Counted from the stretch's first letter, positions 7,913 to 16,797 are shown. The stretch: DNA of 64,000 nt from Vibrio sp. ES.051 (GCF_002563795.1 NZ_PDJL01000004.1:620001-684000), one strand, 5' to 3'. Numbers and translations are program-made. The notes: a model not told the origin generated them from the letters alone.

Positions 7913-9277
7913 ATGACACAGCAAACCTCTTCTCAGCCTCGTGAGCATTTTGGCTCTCGTCTCGGATTCATCTTAGCAGCCGCAGGTGCCGCAGTTGGCC
8001 TTGGCAATATTTGGGGCTTTCCAACCCAAGCTGCCAGTAATGGCGGCGGTGCTTTCCTGTTGGTTTATTTGGTGATGATTCTTATCGTCGCATTTCCTAT
8101 GCTGGTGGTTGAAATGGCGATTGGTCGTCATGGTCAAGCCAACCCGGTGGATAGTATGCGCTCGCTTACCAATCATCCGGTAGGTAAAAAGCTCGGCGGT
8201 ATTGTGGGCTGGATTGGTTTAAGCGTACCAAGCGCTGTTTTAGCGTTTTACTCTATTGTCGGTGGTTGGTTGATCTGCTTTTTACTGGGTGCAATCACAG
8301 ATCTAATGGGGTTAGAAGCTGCAACTCAATGGCTAAAGGGCTTTAGCGTTGAACGTAACTTGTTCGGAACTATTACTTTTTATGTGCTAACAATTCTTAT
8401 CGTACAAGGTGGCGTAAAACAAGGTATTGAGAAGTGGTCAACACGCTTGATGCCAGCATTGTTTGTTCTGTTTGCCCTGCTGTTTGCTTACATCATGACG
8501 CAAAACGGTGCGATGGAAGGGCTAAAGCATTACTTGGTACCGGATTTCGAAAAGGTATGGGACCGCAAGTTGATTCTTGCTGCAATGGGGCAGGGCTTCT
8601 TCTCGCTTACGATCGGTGGCTGTTCAATGCTGATTTATGGCTCTTACTTGAGTAAGAAAGAGAACCTACCAAAGATGGCGATGAACGTGACCATGGTAGA
8701 TACTGCCGTTGCTTTCATTGCAGGGTTAGTGGTGATGCCAGCGATGTTTGTTGCGATGCAAAAAGGCGTTCAAATCTATGCTGAAGATGGCTCTCTATTA
8801 AGCTCTGATACGTTGGTATTTACCGTATTGCCGTTGATGTTTGATAGCTTAGGTTTGCTTGGTCAATTGTTCTCTATTGTGTTCTTTTTATTGCTGACGA
8901 TTGCGGCGCTAACGTCTTCAATTTCAATGTTAGAGTGTCCAGTGGCGTTAGTGAGTGAGCGTTTCAACACTAAGCGTAGCGCAACGAGCTGGGTTTTAGG
9001 TGGTCTCATCGCCTTGCTCAGTGTGGTGATTGTTTATAACTTTGGCGCTCTGTTTGGTATGGTCGCGACGGTTGCTACTCAGTATCTACAACCAACCGCT
9101 GCGCTCTTATTCTGCTTATTTGGTGGTTGGGTATGGAATCGCAACTCAAAAATCAAAGAGCTTGAGCAAGGTTGCCCGGAGTTTACGCAAGGTTGGTTTG
9201 GTAAGTTATGGCCTGCGTATGTGAAGTTTGTATGTCCAATTCTTGTGGCTACGGTCATATGGGCTTCATTCGGCTAA
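7913..9277 (+). CDS. NSS-family Na+-dependent transporter, probable tryptophan carrier
   Basis: 454-residue sodium:neurotransmitter symporter family protein from the ATG at 7913, which has a GTGAG ribosome binding site; the in-frame ATG at 7892 would lie almost at the transcription start. TM1 carries the NSS hallmark LGFILAAAGAAVGLGNIWGFP, whose unwound segment binds Na+ and substrate in LeuT-type carriers, and about 11-12 membrane spans follow. Substrate is not readable from the protein alone. The TrpR operator in its promoter, together with the known NSS tryptophan transporter TnaT of Symbiobacterium, makes tryptophan the leading inference. Confidence 0.85.
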   Translation: MTQQTSSQPREHFGSRLGFILAAAGAAVGLGNIWGFPTQAASNGGGAFLLVYLVMILIVAFPMLVVEMAIGRHGQANPVDSMRSLTNHPVGKKLGGIVGWIGLSVPSAVLAFYSIVGGWLICFLLGAITDLMGLEAATQWLKGFSVERNLFGTITFYVLTILIVQGGVKQGIEKWSTRLMPALFVLFALLFAYIMTQNGAMEGLKHYLVPDFEKVWDRKLILAAMGQGFFSLTIGGCSMLIYGSYLSKKENLPKMAMNVTMVDTAVAFIAGLVVMPAMFVAMQKGVQIYAEDGSLLSSDTLVFTVLPLMFDSLGLLGQLFSIVFFLLLTIAALTSSISMLECPVALVSERFNTKRSATSWVLGGLIALLSVVIVYNFGALFGMVATVATQYLQPTAALLFCLFGGWVWNRNSKIKELEQGCPEFTQGWFGKLWPAYVKFVCPILVATVIWASFG

Positions 9278-9300
9278 TCGAAACGTCTATTGGACAAAAG

Positions 9301-9336
9301 AAAAGGGCTTGATGAGTGATCATCAAGCCCTTTTTC
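9301..9336 (+). terminator. Intrinsic terminator after the NSS transporter
   Basis: Arms AAAAGGGCTTGATG (9301-9314) and CATCAAGCCCTTTT (9321-9334) form a 14-bp stem that ends in a T-run. Confidence 0.85.
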
Positions 9337-9381
9337 ATGTTGGTTATTCCCGTTTCAGTTACCCGCGGTGATTGCTGCGGG

Positions 9382-9573
9382 TTAACGGAATTGTCCTGCT
9401 TCTGGAAGAAAGTCAAAACCAGCAGACGCCAGTTTTGCTTCTAGTGCCGTGCGATCGATATCGAAGAAAGCCACCAGTTTATCTAAGTCACCACCGAAGT
9501 CGTCGCGTAGCTTCATATTTACAATGCTCATGAGCATGACAGGCTCCATGGATTCAAAGTTCGCTAGATTCAT
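9382..9573 (-). CDS. DUF4250 family small protein
   Basis: 63 residues, beginning [19 protein letters not shown] and containing a DLDKLVAFFDIDRTALEAKL helix-turn-helix-like segment. It matches the DUF4250 family as I recall it; no function is known. Its ATG shares one base with the stop codon of yaeP (TAATG), so the two are translationally coupled. Confidence 0.75.
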   Translation of the reverse strand: MNLANFESMEPVMLMSIVNMKLRDDFGGDLDKLVAFFDIDRTALEAKLASAGFDFLPEAGQFR

Positions 9574-9779
9574 TACTTGTCCTCAAAATCTGAAATCAGT
9601 AGGTTTGCTGCAGCAAATGCCGCTTTTTCACGCACTTCTTTAGGCAGAGACTCATCCGCCGCAACATCGTTCAGCGCTTTTACTGCACATGAAATTGCTT
9701 GAGGAATGTAAGCTTGATCGCCACTACCAATTTGAGCATAAAGCTCACGAACCAATTCACAACAGCCATATACTTGCAT
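9573..9779 (-). CDS. yaeP: YaeP family (UPF0253) small protein
   Basis: 68 residues, closely resembling E. coli Yae[16 protein letters not shown], then [10 protein letters not shown], then [17 protein letters not shown]. It is a small helical protein of unknown function. A GGAAAG ribosome binding site lies upstream. It is the first gene of a two-gene unit with the DUF4250 protein; in E. coli yaeP also lies near proS and rof, so the neighbourhood is partly conserved. Confidence 0.85.
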   Translation of the reverse strand: MQVYGCCELVRELYAQIGSGDQAYIPQAISCAVKALNDVAADESLPKEVREKAAFAAANLLISDFEDK

Positions 9780-9890
9780 GTTTTCTTTCCACTAAATGAT
9801 AATTTATCTCAATATACACACAGCGGATTTGAAACTCAAAGCACAGAGTTGTTTTGGCTCAAGTTGAGGAGTCGCTTGAGCGAGATTTAA

Positions 9891-10559
9891 TCACTGCATT
9901 TGTGCTTCTAACTGTTGAGTGACTTCAGGTGAAAGCTGTAGCTGTTTTGCCAGTTCTTGTAAGTATGCTTTTTCCATGAAGTTTTGCTCATCAGCAACAA
10001 TCAAAGACGCGAGATAAATTTCTGACGCTTGTTGAGGAGAGGTCGCCTGATTAGCAATTTCAGCAGGATCAAGCGGTTTGTTTAGTTCTTGCTGAACGAG
10101 CTGACGAACGTGCTCATCTGCGCTCATATCCGTCAGGGCCTGTTCGATGCGGGTCATTTCCTCTTCATCGACATGGCCATCGGCTTTTGCGGCACCAATC
10201 ATTGCTTTTAAAATTAATACGCTGTGTTTGCTGTCATCGGGGTCGAAAGTCTCGTGAATGTCTTGGCCGTCCTGCTTGGCTTGCCAGTCGTTATAAACCT
10301 TATACGCTAATGCTCCAAGCGCCGCCGCTCCACCGACTTTTAATGCGCCCGAGCCTATTTTCTTGGTCATTTTTTTACTTTTCTTCGAGCCCATCAGCAT
10401 GCCGATAAGGCCTCCGCCAACGGCACCTGCTCCTAGCGTTTTCAGGCTACTTGAGTTTGATGAGGATTTGATATTGTTAGTTTGTTTACCTAACGCATCA
10501 GCCCCTTGCTTGAGTAAGTCTGATTTGAGTGCTTGGTTTAGCAGAGTTTTTAAATCCAT
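9891..10559 (-). CDS. yebE: YebE family (DUF533) inner-membrane protein with TerB-like domain
   Basis: 222 residues. The N-terminal 40 are polar, with an Asn/Ser-rich linker. A Gly-rich hydrophobic stretch at about 42-58 and another at 75-88 flank a strongly basic patch (GSKKSKKMTKK). The C-terminal half is a helical, acidic TerB-like domain (DGHVDEEEMTRIEQAL). The family is associated with envelope stress in enterics; the molecular role is unknown. An excellent AAGGAGGT ribosome binding site precedes the ATG. It is a single gene. Confidence 0.85.
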   Translation of the reverse strand: MDLKTLLNQALKSDLLKQGADALGKQTNNIKSSSNSSSLKTLGAGAVGGGLIGMLMGSKKSKKMTKKIGSGALKVGGAAALGALAYKVYNDWQAKQDGQDIHETFDPDDSKHSVLILKAMIGAAKADGHVDEEEMTRIEQALTDMSADEHVRQLVQQELNKPLDPAEIANQATSPQQASEIYLASLIVADEQNFMEKAYLQELAKQLQLSPEVTQQLEAQMQ

Positions 10560-10668
10560 AACTGACCTCCTTTAGATGATAAAATCAGTTTAATAGCAAG
10601 AAGCTGAACCAAAGATTAACAAAGTGAATAGATCTAAAAAGGGAGTAGTAAGATTGCCCAGTAATAAA

Positions 10669-10698
10669 AAAGGGCTGACCGAAGCCAACCCTTTCTAA
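10669..10698 (-). terminator. Intrinsic terminator after proS
   Basis: On the minus strand AAAGGG-TT-GGCT, a TTCG loop and AGCCCTTTTTT form a stem with a T-run, 40-70 bases past the proS stop. Confidence 0.8.
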
Positions 10699-10736
10699 TT
10701 ATTTTGACATTACCTCAAGTGAGAACCGTCGAGCGC

Positions 10737-12452
10737 TTACTTTAGTTGAGCCTTTACGTGCTCAACGATATCAGCCATCGCGATTGGCGTTTTCTCACCA
10801 GTAGCACGGTTCTTGTATTCGAAGTTGCCTTCTTTCATTGAGCGGTCACCGATAATAATTGTATGCGGTACACCAATAAGCTCCATGTCAGAGAACATGA
10901 CGCCTGGGCGTTCTTTACGGTCATCAAACAGCACTTCGATACCCATTGCCGTTAGCTCTGCGTACAGTTTCTCAGCCGCTTCTTTTACTTCTTCTGACTT
11001 GTGCATGTTCATTGGAACGATCGCAACCTGGAATGGTGCGATTGCATCTGGCCAGATGATGCCGTATTTGTCATGGTTTTGCTCAATAGCAGCCGCTACG
11101 ACGCGAGTGATACCGATGCCGTAACAGCCCATTTCTAGGATGACGTTCTTACCATCAGGACCAAGTACACCACAGTTCATCGCTGCCGAGTAAGCGTTGC
11201 CAAGTTGGAAGATATGGCCAACTTCGATACCACGTTTAAGCTGGATAGTGCCTTTACCACATGGGCTTGGATCGCCTTCAACCACGTTGCGTAGGTCTTC
11301 AACTTGACCAAGCTCTGCGTCACGACCCCAGTTAATGCCGAAGTAGTGTTTGCCATCGATGTTCGCACCCGCACCGAAATCACTCATTACCGCTACGCTG
11401 CGGTCAACGATGAACGGCAGTTTAAGACCAACAGGGCCTAGAGAACCAGGGCCAGCACCGATCAGCTCACGAATCTCTTCTTCAGATGCCATCTCTAGTG
11501 GAGCTGCAACTTGAGGAAGGTTCTCTGCTTTCACTTCGTTCAGTTCATGATCGCCACGAATGATAAGCGCGATGATTGGTGCATCAACTTCGTCAGACGC
11601 TTTCACAAACAACGTTTTCACTGTTTTTTCAATTGGCAGCTCGAACTGTTCAACCAATTCAGCGATTGTTTTTGCGTTTGGCGTATCTACCAACGTCATT
11701 TCTTGCGTTGGTGCAGCGGCTTCAGAGGCTGGAGCTAGCGCTTCTGCTTTTTCGATGTTTGCCGCGTAATCTGACTCGGTAGAGAATGCGATGATGTCTT
11801 CGCCACTTTCAGCCAGTACGTGGAACTCTTGAGAGCCGCTACCACCGATAGCACCGCTATCTGCTAGTACAGGACGGTAATCCAGACCCATGCGATCGAA
11901 TGCTTTGCAGTAAGCATCGTGCATTGCGTCGTATGACTTTTGTAGACCGTCTTTATCAATGTCAAAGCTGTACGCATCCATCATTGAGAATTCACGTGAA
12001 CGCATTACACCGAAGCGTGGACGACGTTCGTCACGGAATTTGGTTTGGATTTGGTACAGGTTTAGCGGAAGCTGTTTGTAAGAGCTCACTTCATTGCGAA
12101 CAAGGCTAGTGATCACTTCTTCAGCGGTTGGGCTAAGTACAAACGGACGAACATGACGGTCAGTAAAGCGAAGTAGCTCAGGACCCATCTTTTCGCTGCG
12201 GCCTGTCTCTTCCCATAGTTCAAACGGCTGAACAACGGGCATCAAAGTTTCGACTGCACCTGCATTGTCGATTTCTTGACGAACGATGTTTTCGACTTTA
12301 CGCAGTACACGTAGACCAGTAGGTAGCCAGGTGTATAAACCTGAAGCCAGCTTACGGATCATACCTGCACGTAGCATGAGTTGGTGGCTCACTACTTCTG
12401 CGTCGTTTGGAGTCTCCTTCAGAGTAGAAAGAAGATAATTACTGGTACGCAT
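10737..12452 (-). CDS. proS: Prolyl-tRNA synthetase
   Basis: 571 residues, the normal length for the bacterial-type enzyme that charges tRNA-Pro in the cytoplasm. Class II motifs are present: motif 2 around [23 protein letters not shown] in several pieces, and motif 3 near [11 protein letters not shown]. The YbaK-like editing insertion occupies about residues 225-390 ([17 protein letters not shown], and [10 protein letters not shown]), which clears mischarged Ala-tRNA-Pro. A C-terminal anticodon-binding domain follows. It is monocistronic and precedes trmO in the leftward direction, as in enterics. Confidence 0.97.
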   Translation of the reverse strand: MRTSNYLLSTLKETPNDAEVVSHQLMLRAGMIRKLASGLYTWLPTGLRVLRKVENIVRQEIDNAGAVETLMPVVQPFELWEETGRSEKMGPELLRFTDRHVRPFVLSPTAEEVITSLVRNEVSSYKQLPLNLYQIQTKFRDERRPRFGVMRSREFSMMDAYSFDIDKDGLQKSYDAMHDAYCKAFDRMGLDYRPVLADSGAIGGSGSQEFHVLAESGEDIIAFSTESDYAANIEKAEALAPASEAAAPTQEMTLVDTPNAKTIAELVEQFELPIEKTVKTLFVKASDEVDAPIIALIIRGDHELNEVKAENLPQVAAPLEMASEEEIRELIGAGPGSLGPVGLKLPFIVDRSVAVMSDFGAGANIDGKHYFGINWGRDAELGQVEDLRNVVEGDPSPCGKGTIQLKRGIEVGHIFQLGNAYSAAMNCGVLGPDGKNVILEMGCYGIGITRVVAAAIEQNHDKYGIIWPDAIAPFQVAIVPMNMHKSEEVKEAAEKLYAELTAMGIEVLFDDRKERPGVMFSDMELIGVPHTIIIGDRSMKEGNFEYKNRATGEKTPIAMADIVEHVKAQLK

Positions 12453-12563
12453 TAAATTTATCCGTTTATTTAAGTTTGATACTCAAGCCTAGTTAGGCGG
12501 GAGTAAGGGATTCCCCTAAAGGGAAATTTGTTAGCCGTTTATAATATCAGCCAATTGCTTTTG

Positions 12564-13259
12564 TCAAAAGCTTTCAATCGCGGTAACCGTTATTAAGTTA
12601 CCCATTACCGTGAACTTTACATTCAAGTCGAACAAACTTACCGCATATTCTTTATTGTCCGGTTTGCCTTTTTTGTATGCAGGGCGAGGATCTTGTGCCA
12701 GAACTTGTTCAATCACCGATTGTACATAATCAGTATCGGATCGCTTTTCTATCGTCGCCAATGCATTAGGAGAAAAGTTGACGTGTGACTTTTCTGGCTC
12801 TTGAGCCGCGTATCCACCTTGTGCGTCAGGGATGGCATCCGAGTAGGGGATATAAGGTTTGATATCTACAATGGGGGTGCCATGAACTAAATCGACACTG
12901 CCTAGATCCAGGTAGACTTGATCGCCTTGTTTAGTCACCCCTTTGACTTCAACCGCTGACATTCCGATGCCGTTTGGTCGGAAAGTTGAGCGCGAGGCAA
13001 AGACACCAATACGTTCGTTTCCGCCTAGCCGAGGCGGGCGGACGGTTGGTTTCCATCCCGCAGCTAAATTTTGGTCAAACAAAAACAGTAACCATACGTG
13101 AGAGAATTGCTCTATCCCTCGAATAGCCTCTGGGCTATTTGCTTCGCCTAACAGTTTTACTCTTGCTTTTGCGGCAGGTACTAGGCGGGGCTGGCGCGGA
13201 ACAGCGAATTTCTCTTGGTAAGGGGTTTCAATGATGCCAATTGGCTCAACAGAATACAT
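12564..13259 (-). CDS. trmO: TrmO, tRNA t6A37 N6-methyltransferase
   Basis: About 231 residues from the ATG at 13259. The start is uncertain: an ATG at 13268 and a TTG at 13274 are in frame, and none has a strong ribosome binding site, but GAAG lies nine bases before 13259. The N-terminal beta-barrel-like domain has the family motifs KFAVPRQPRLVP, FSHVWLLFLF and STFRPNGIGMS. In E. coli TrmO (YaeB/TsaA) uses S-adenosylmethionine to methylate N6-threonylcarbamoyladenosine at position 37 of tRNA-Thr. The C-terminal domain carries DPRPAYKKG. Confidence 0.92.
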   Translation of the reverse strand: MYSVEPIGIIETPYQEKFAVPRQPRLVPAAKARVKLLGEANSPEAIRGIEQFSHVWLLFLFDQNLAAGWKPTVRPPRLGGNERIGVFASRSTFRPNGIGMSAVEVKGVTKQGDQVYLDLGSVDLVHGTPIVDIKPYIPYSDAIPDAQGGYAAQEPEKSHVNFSPNALATIEKRSDTDYVQSVIEQVLAQDPRPAYKKGKPDNKEYAVSLFDLNVKFTVMGNLITVTAIESF

Positions 13260-13274
13260 AGTGAACATCTTCAA

Positions 13275-13712
13275 GAATTCATTTTACGTGGCAAAGTATC
13301 ATACATTTGTCTGGTTTTTCTTTTTGGTCATGAATTTTACAACGTCATAGTTAGTGGCTCAGATTGAAGGGCGTATTGTGAATGTCACCTCCTGTTTTGG
13401 TCCGTTTACTAGCGAAAAATTACCACTCTGATTGCCATTTGGTAAACGAAAAGAGTGGTTATACGTTATTTGAAGATTTAAAACCGTCGAAAAAAGAGTG
13501 TGCCTGCATCTTCTAGTGATTGATAATGTCGCTTGGTTTGCATTTTACGGATTAAGTGTCTGCATGCTTGTCTAAAAAGTAGGTTTAATTGCTTCTTTGG
13601 TTACGGTTTGTAACATTTAAGGCTTTTATTTCACCCCCTTGCTCGAGTACCCTTCGTTCGCTTTTGACATTTTTGTCACATTTGCACAGGAATAAAAACA
13701 AGGAGGGAACAG
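13275..13712. other. Long leader / intergenic region with interleaved inverted repeats
   Basis: About 440 bp without a gene. Arms CGTTTAC (13403-13409) and GTAAACG (13442-13448) interleave with ACCACTCT (13422-13429) and AGAGTGGT (13452-13459), an order (a b a' b') that permits an H-type pseudoknot in RNA or two overlapping palindromes in DNA. CACCTCCT at 13386-13393 is complementary to the strong AGGAGG ribosome binding site of the downstream gene. I recognise no named riboswitch or sRNA here. Confidence 0.45.
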
Positions 13713-15299
13713 ATGAGTTCATCTGATTCAATTAAACAAAACTCGCCTAAGAAGCCGTTGTTTACGCGCTTTTTGGATACTGTCGAATATTTGGGGAACT
13801 TATTGCCCCACCCGATCACTCTATTTGCCATTTTCTGTTTAGCCATTTTGGTGATGTCGGGCATTGCAGGATACTTCGACGTTTCGGTTGTCGACCCTCG
13901 TCCTGAGGGTGCAAAAGGTCGTGCCGCAGATGGTATGATTCATGTTGTCAGCTTATTTAATGCTGATGGACTCGAATTGATCGTTACCAATCTAGTGAAA
14001 AACTTTGTCGGCTTCGCTCCGCTAGGCACGGTACTGGTTGCGATGTTAGGGGTAGCTATTGCTGAACATTCGGGTCTTTTATCTGCGGCAATGCGCGGCT
14101 TAGTTATGGGGGCTTCTCAGCGGATGGTGACCGTAACGGTCGTTTTCGCCGGTATCATTTCAAATACAGCATCAGAGCTTGGCTATGTGGTACTTATTCC
14201 ACTGGCTGCGATGTTGTTCCATTCTCTAGGTCGTCACCCACTTGCAGGTCTTGCTGCGGCGTTTGCTGGTGTATCCGGTGGTTACTCTGCGAACCTACTT
14301 ATCGGCACGGTTGATCCGCTCCTTTCAGGCATTACTGAAACAGCAGCGCAAATGATTGACCCTACTTACACGGTTGGCCCAGAGGTAAACTGGTACTTCA
14401 TGTTTGTGTCAACGTTCTTCATTGCAATCACTGGTGCATTGGTGACTGAGAAAATCGTTGAGCCAAAACTGGGCAAGTACAATGAAGAAGAAGCGGCCGA
14501 AGATTTGTCTAATGACAAAATGGGTGACCTAACTGGCCAAGAGAAGAGAGGCCTAAAAGTGGCCGGTATCGCTGTTGTTGTCGTTTCTGCGTTGTTAGCG
14601 TGGACGATTGTTCCAGCGGACGGGGTGTTACGCTCTGAGGCTGGGACGGTAGCAGGTTCGCCATTTCTAAAAAGTATCGTCGCGTTCATCTTTGTCTTTT
14701 TCGCGATCCCAGGCTTTGTGTACGGTAAAGTTGTGGGCACAATGAAGACGGATCGCGATGTGATTGATGCCATGGCGAAATCCATGTCTTCTATGGGCAT
14801 GTACATTGTGTTGGTTTTCTTTGCGGCTCAGTTCGTTGCTTTCTTCAAGTGGACCAACTTTGGTCAGGTATTCGCGGTTGCAGGCGCAGACTTCCTACAA
14901 AGCATTGGCCTAACTGGTCCCATGTTGTTCTTTGCCTTCATTCTAATGTGTGGCTTTATCAACCTAATGATCGGCTCGGCATCGGCACAGTGGGCAGTAA
15001 CGGCGCCTATTTTCGTGCCAATGTTAATGCTGGTTGGTTACGCGCCGGAAACAATTCAGGCTGCTTACCGAATCGGTGACTCAACCACCAATATTATTAC
15101 CCCAATGATGAGCTACTTTGGTTTGATCTTAGCGGTAGCGACTCGTTACATGAAGAACTTAGGTATCGGTACGTTGATCGCGACCATGCTGCCTTACTCA
15201 ATTTGCTTCATTATTGGTTGGAGTGTGTTGTTCTACCTCTGGGTATTTGTATTTGGTTTACCAGTAGGCCCTGGCGCAGCAACATTCTACACGCCTTAA
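13713..15299 (+). CDS. AbgT-family transporter
   Basis: 528-residue polytopic inner-membrane protein of the AbgT/MtrF family. E. coli AbgT imports p-aminobenzoyl-glutamate, while other members export folate precursors and sulfonamides. Characteristic stretches are FARFLDTVEYLGN-like N-terminal sequence, GFAPLGTVLVAMLGVAIAEHSG, NTASELGYVVLIPLAAMLF and INLMIGSASAQWAVTAPIFVPM near the C terminus, consistent with the paired re-entrant hairpins of the fold. A very strong AAGGAGGG ribosome binding site lies seven bases before the ATG. No abgA/abgB peptidase genes are adjacent, so substrate and direction are unknown. Confidence 0.88.
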   Translation: MSSSDSIKQNSPKKPLFTRFLDTVEYLGNLLPHPITLFAIFCLAILVMSGIAGYFDVSVVDPRPEGAKGRAADGMIHVVSLFNADGLELIVTNLVKNFVGFAPLGTVLVAMLGVAIAEHSGLLSAAMRGLVMGASQRMVTVTVVFAGIISNTASELGYVVLIPLAAMLFHSLGRHPLAGLAAAFAGVSGGYSANLLIGTVDPLLSGITETAAQMIDPTYTVGPEVNWYFMFVSTFFIAITGALVTEKIVEPKLGKYNEEEAAEDLSNDKMGDLTGQEKRGLKVAGIAVVVVSALLAWTIVPADGVLRSEAGTVAGSPFLKSIVAFIFVFFAIPGFVYGKVVGTMKTDRDVIDAMAKSMSSMGMYIVLVFFAAQFVAFFKWTNFGQVFAVAGADFLQSIGLTGPMLFFAFILMCGFINLMIGSASAQWAVTAPIFVPMLMLVGYAPETIQAAYRIGDSTTNIITPMMSYFGLILAVATRYMKNLGIGTLIATMLPYSICFIIGWSVLFYLWVFVFGLPVGPGAATFYTP

Positions 15300-15325
15300 C
15301 AACGATTACCTCATACAGCCACATC

Positions 15326-15356
15326 AAAAGCCTGCAAAGTTCGCAGGCTTTTTTTA
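15326..15356 (+). terminator. Intrinsic terminator after the AbgT-family gene
   Basis: AAAAGCCTGC (15326-15335) pairs with GCAGGCTTTT (15343-15352) and a T-run follows. Confidence 0.85.
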
Positions 15357-15455
15357 TCATCAAGCGTAGAGTCGCTTTCGGAGACACCGCAAGAAGTGAA
15401 GTAGTGATTATTCGTCAGATCGGATTCACGGGGTCAACTGAAATGATGTGGAAGT

Positions 15456-15905
15456 TTACTGCTTAAATTTAGCTAAAATGCGGTCCAAATGATTAGCAAA
15501 CTCACGGCGGTCAGTTTGAGATAGGGCCGCAGGTCCGCCGGTTTGAATACCACTTGAGCGCATGGTTTCCATAAAATCACGGATATTCAAGCGAGCTTTG
15601 ATGGTGTCTTTAGTATAAAGCTCACCACGCGAGCTTAGCGCTTGCGCGCCTTTAGAAATCACTTCGTCAGCAAGCGGAATGTCAGAGGTAATAACCAAGT
15701 CATTGGCTTCCACACGTTGAACGATTTCGTTGTCTGCAATGTCAAATCCTGCTGGGACTTGCAGGGAGTGGATGTTAGATCTTTTTGGCACGGGAACGAC
15801 ATGGTTTGCAACAAACGTGCACTCGATTCCTGTGCGTTCTGCAGCGCGAACGATGGTCTCGCGAATGACTTTAGGACACGAATCTGCATCTACCCATAAT
15901 TTCAT
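15456..15905 (-). CDS. yaiI: YaiI/YqxD family (UPF0178, DUF188) protein
   Basis: 149 residues, the usual length. The family signature at the N terminus, [16 protein letters not shown], contains conserved acidic residues (DAD) like those of PIN-type nucleases. Further conserved blocks are [17 protein letters not shown] and SRGELY. Relation to the PIN fold suggests an RNase-like activity, but no function is established. Its ATG overlaps the stop codon of the upstream small gene by four bases (ATGA), so the two form an operon. Confidence 0.88.
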   Translation of the reverse strand: MKLWVDADSCPKVIRETIVRAAERTGIECTFVANHVVPVPKRSNIHSLQVPAGFDIADNEIVQRVEANDLVITSDIPLADEVISKGAQALSSRGELYTKDTIKARLNIRDFMETMRSSGIQTGGPAALSQTDRREFANHLDRILAKFKQ

Positions 15906-16195
15906 GACGATTTCTCACTCAGTTTTTCTTCTAACTCTTCGATACGTGCGACTAATGCTGTCACCGTACTTTCCAGTGCGTCAATGCGACCATTGTTTGC
16001 CTTGGTCTGAGCGGCGACTTCGACCTTAGGCACACGCTGAGCGCTCTTCCAGCTTTTTATGGCGGTGATTAATGCTGGTATTGGGACCGGCGTTTTCATT
16101 CGGGCTTTAACCTGTGCAACCGTCGGTTCTTTTCCTTGCTGCTGCAGTTGTTCCATTACTGCTTCTAATTCTTTAGTCACGTCTTGAGTTAACAT
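15902..16195 (-). CDS. Small protein with KfrA-N-like helical region and coiled coil
   Basis: 97 residues. The first half ([19 protein letters not shown], then VKARM and [13 protein letters not shown] helices) resembles the N-terminal DNA-binding region of KfrA-type proteins, in which a PTV...VR motif precedes the recognition helix. The last 30 residues ([23 protein letters not shown]) form a clear leucine-heptad coiled coil. A GTTAAGGAG ribosome binding site supports the ATG. It is coupled to yaiI. Function is unknown; a small DNA-associated protein is only a suggestion from the resemblance. Confidence 0.7.
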   Translation of the reverse strand: MLTQDVTKELEAVMEQLQQQGKEPTVAQVKARMKTPVPIPALITAIKSWKSAQRVPKVEVAAQTKANNGRIDALESTVTALVARIEELEEKLSEKSS

Positions 16196-16274
16196 TTTTA
16201 CTCCTTAACAACGATATATTTATCATCATACTTTGCGTACCTAAATTTGGCGAATAGCAATTTGGATAACGCTT

Positions 16275-16292
16275 TGTGAGAGATTTCTTACA
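16275..16292 (+). promoter_or_regulatory. GacA/UvrY/VarA-type upstream box of csrB
   Basis: TGTGAG-N6-CTTACA at 16275-16292 differs by one base from the GacA/UvrY consensus TGTAAG-N6-CTTACA. It is centred about 170 bases upstream of the predicted csrB start, which resembles the far-upstream UvrY site of E. coli csrB. The adjacent TGTAAG (16298-16303) adds a further half-site. Confidence 0.75.
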
Positions 16293-16417
16293 TGGTTTGT
16301 AAGATAAAACGATTTCGACATCATAAAAGAAGAAGAATTAAAATATAAGCTTCTGATAAACAAGAGATTGAAAGGTTTTCTAGCGAGTGTGGTTAACAAA
16401 TATTACCTTCGGATAGA

Positions 16418-16445
16418 TTGTCAATTTAGGGAAAAAGCGTAAATT
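16418..16445 (+). promoter_or_regulatory. csrB core promoter
   Basis: TTGTCA (-35, 16418-16423) and TAAATT (-10, 16440-16445) are separated by 16 bp, placing the start at about 16453, where CsrB-like sequence (GTCAGCAGGGAG) begins. Confidence 0.65.
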
Positions 16446-16452
16446 AGAAGTT

Positions 16453-16797
16453 GTCAGCAGGGAGCCGACATGGAACAGGAAAGCACCAAGGATTTGGTTA
16501 TCGTCAGGAAGACGATTTGATTTATCAGGATGATCAATCAAGCAAGGAGCCTAGGACATTGTAAGGACACAATCATCAATAGGACGTTGATGACGAAGGA
16601 TAGACAATGGACCCCTCACAGGAATGAGGTAAGGACAGCATCAGGAAGATGCCAAGGACACCGCTAGGACGGCGACGTAAGGATTAAGCTGATGGAATCA
16701 GCCACTATTATGGATGATGCATGGAGCAATTTTTAGTAGCCGGACTGCTGCGAGTAAGACCATGACCCCGATACCTTTGTGTCGGGGTCTTTCTTAT
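16453..16797 (+). ncRNA. csrB: CsrB-family regulatory RNA
   Basis: About 345 nt with no long open frame and about 22 GGA motifs, 15 of them AGGA. Many are presented in hairpin loops with perfect arms: ATCGTC-AGGAA-GACGAT, GCATC-AGGAA-GATGC, TCATCAA-TAGGACG-TTGATGA, CCTCA-CAGGAA-TGAGG, TTGT-AAGGAC-ACAA and ACCA-AGGATT-TGGT. The 5' end (GTCAGCAGGGAG) resembles that of E. coli CsrB, and the RNA ends in an intrinsic terminator. CsrB RNAs sequester the translational regulator CsrA; in Vibrio several copies are activated by the VarS/VarA two-component system. The box and promoter upstream fit that control. Confidence 0.93.
16764..16797 (+). terminator. Intrinsic terminator of csrB
   Basis: GACCCCGATAC, a CTTT loop and GTGTCGGGGTC form an 11-bp stem (one G-T pair) at 16764-16789, followed by TTTCTTATTT. 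Confidence 0.88.

Noticed and set aside
16293..16303. The inverted pair CTTACA...TGTAAG at 16287-16303 as a GacA box by itself.
   Set aside because: The half-sites are in the wrong order for the consensus TGTAAG-N6-CTTACA. The correct order is found in the overlapping 16275-16292 site.
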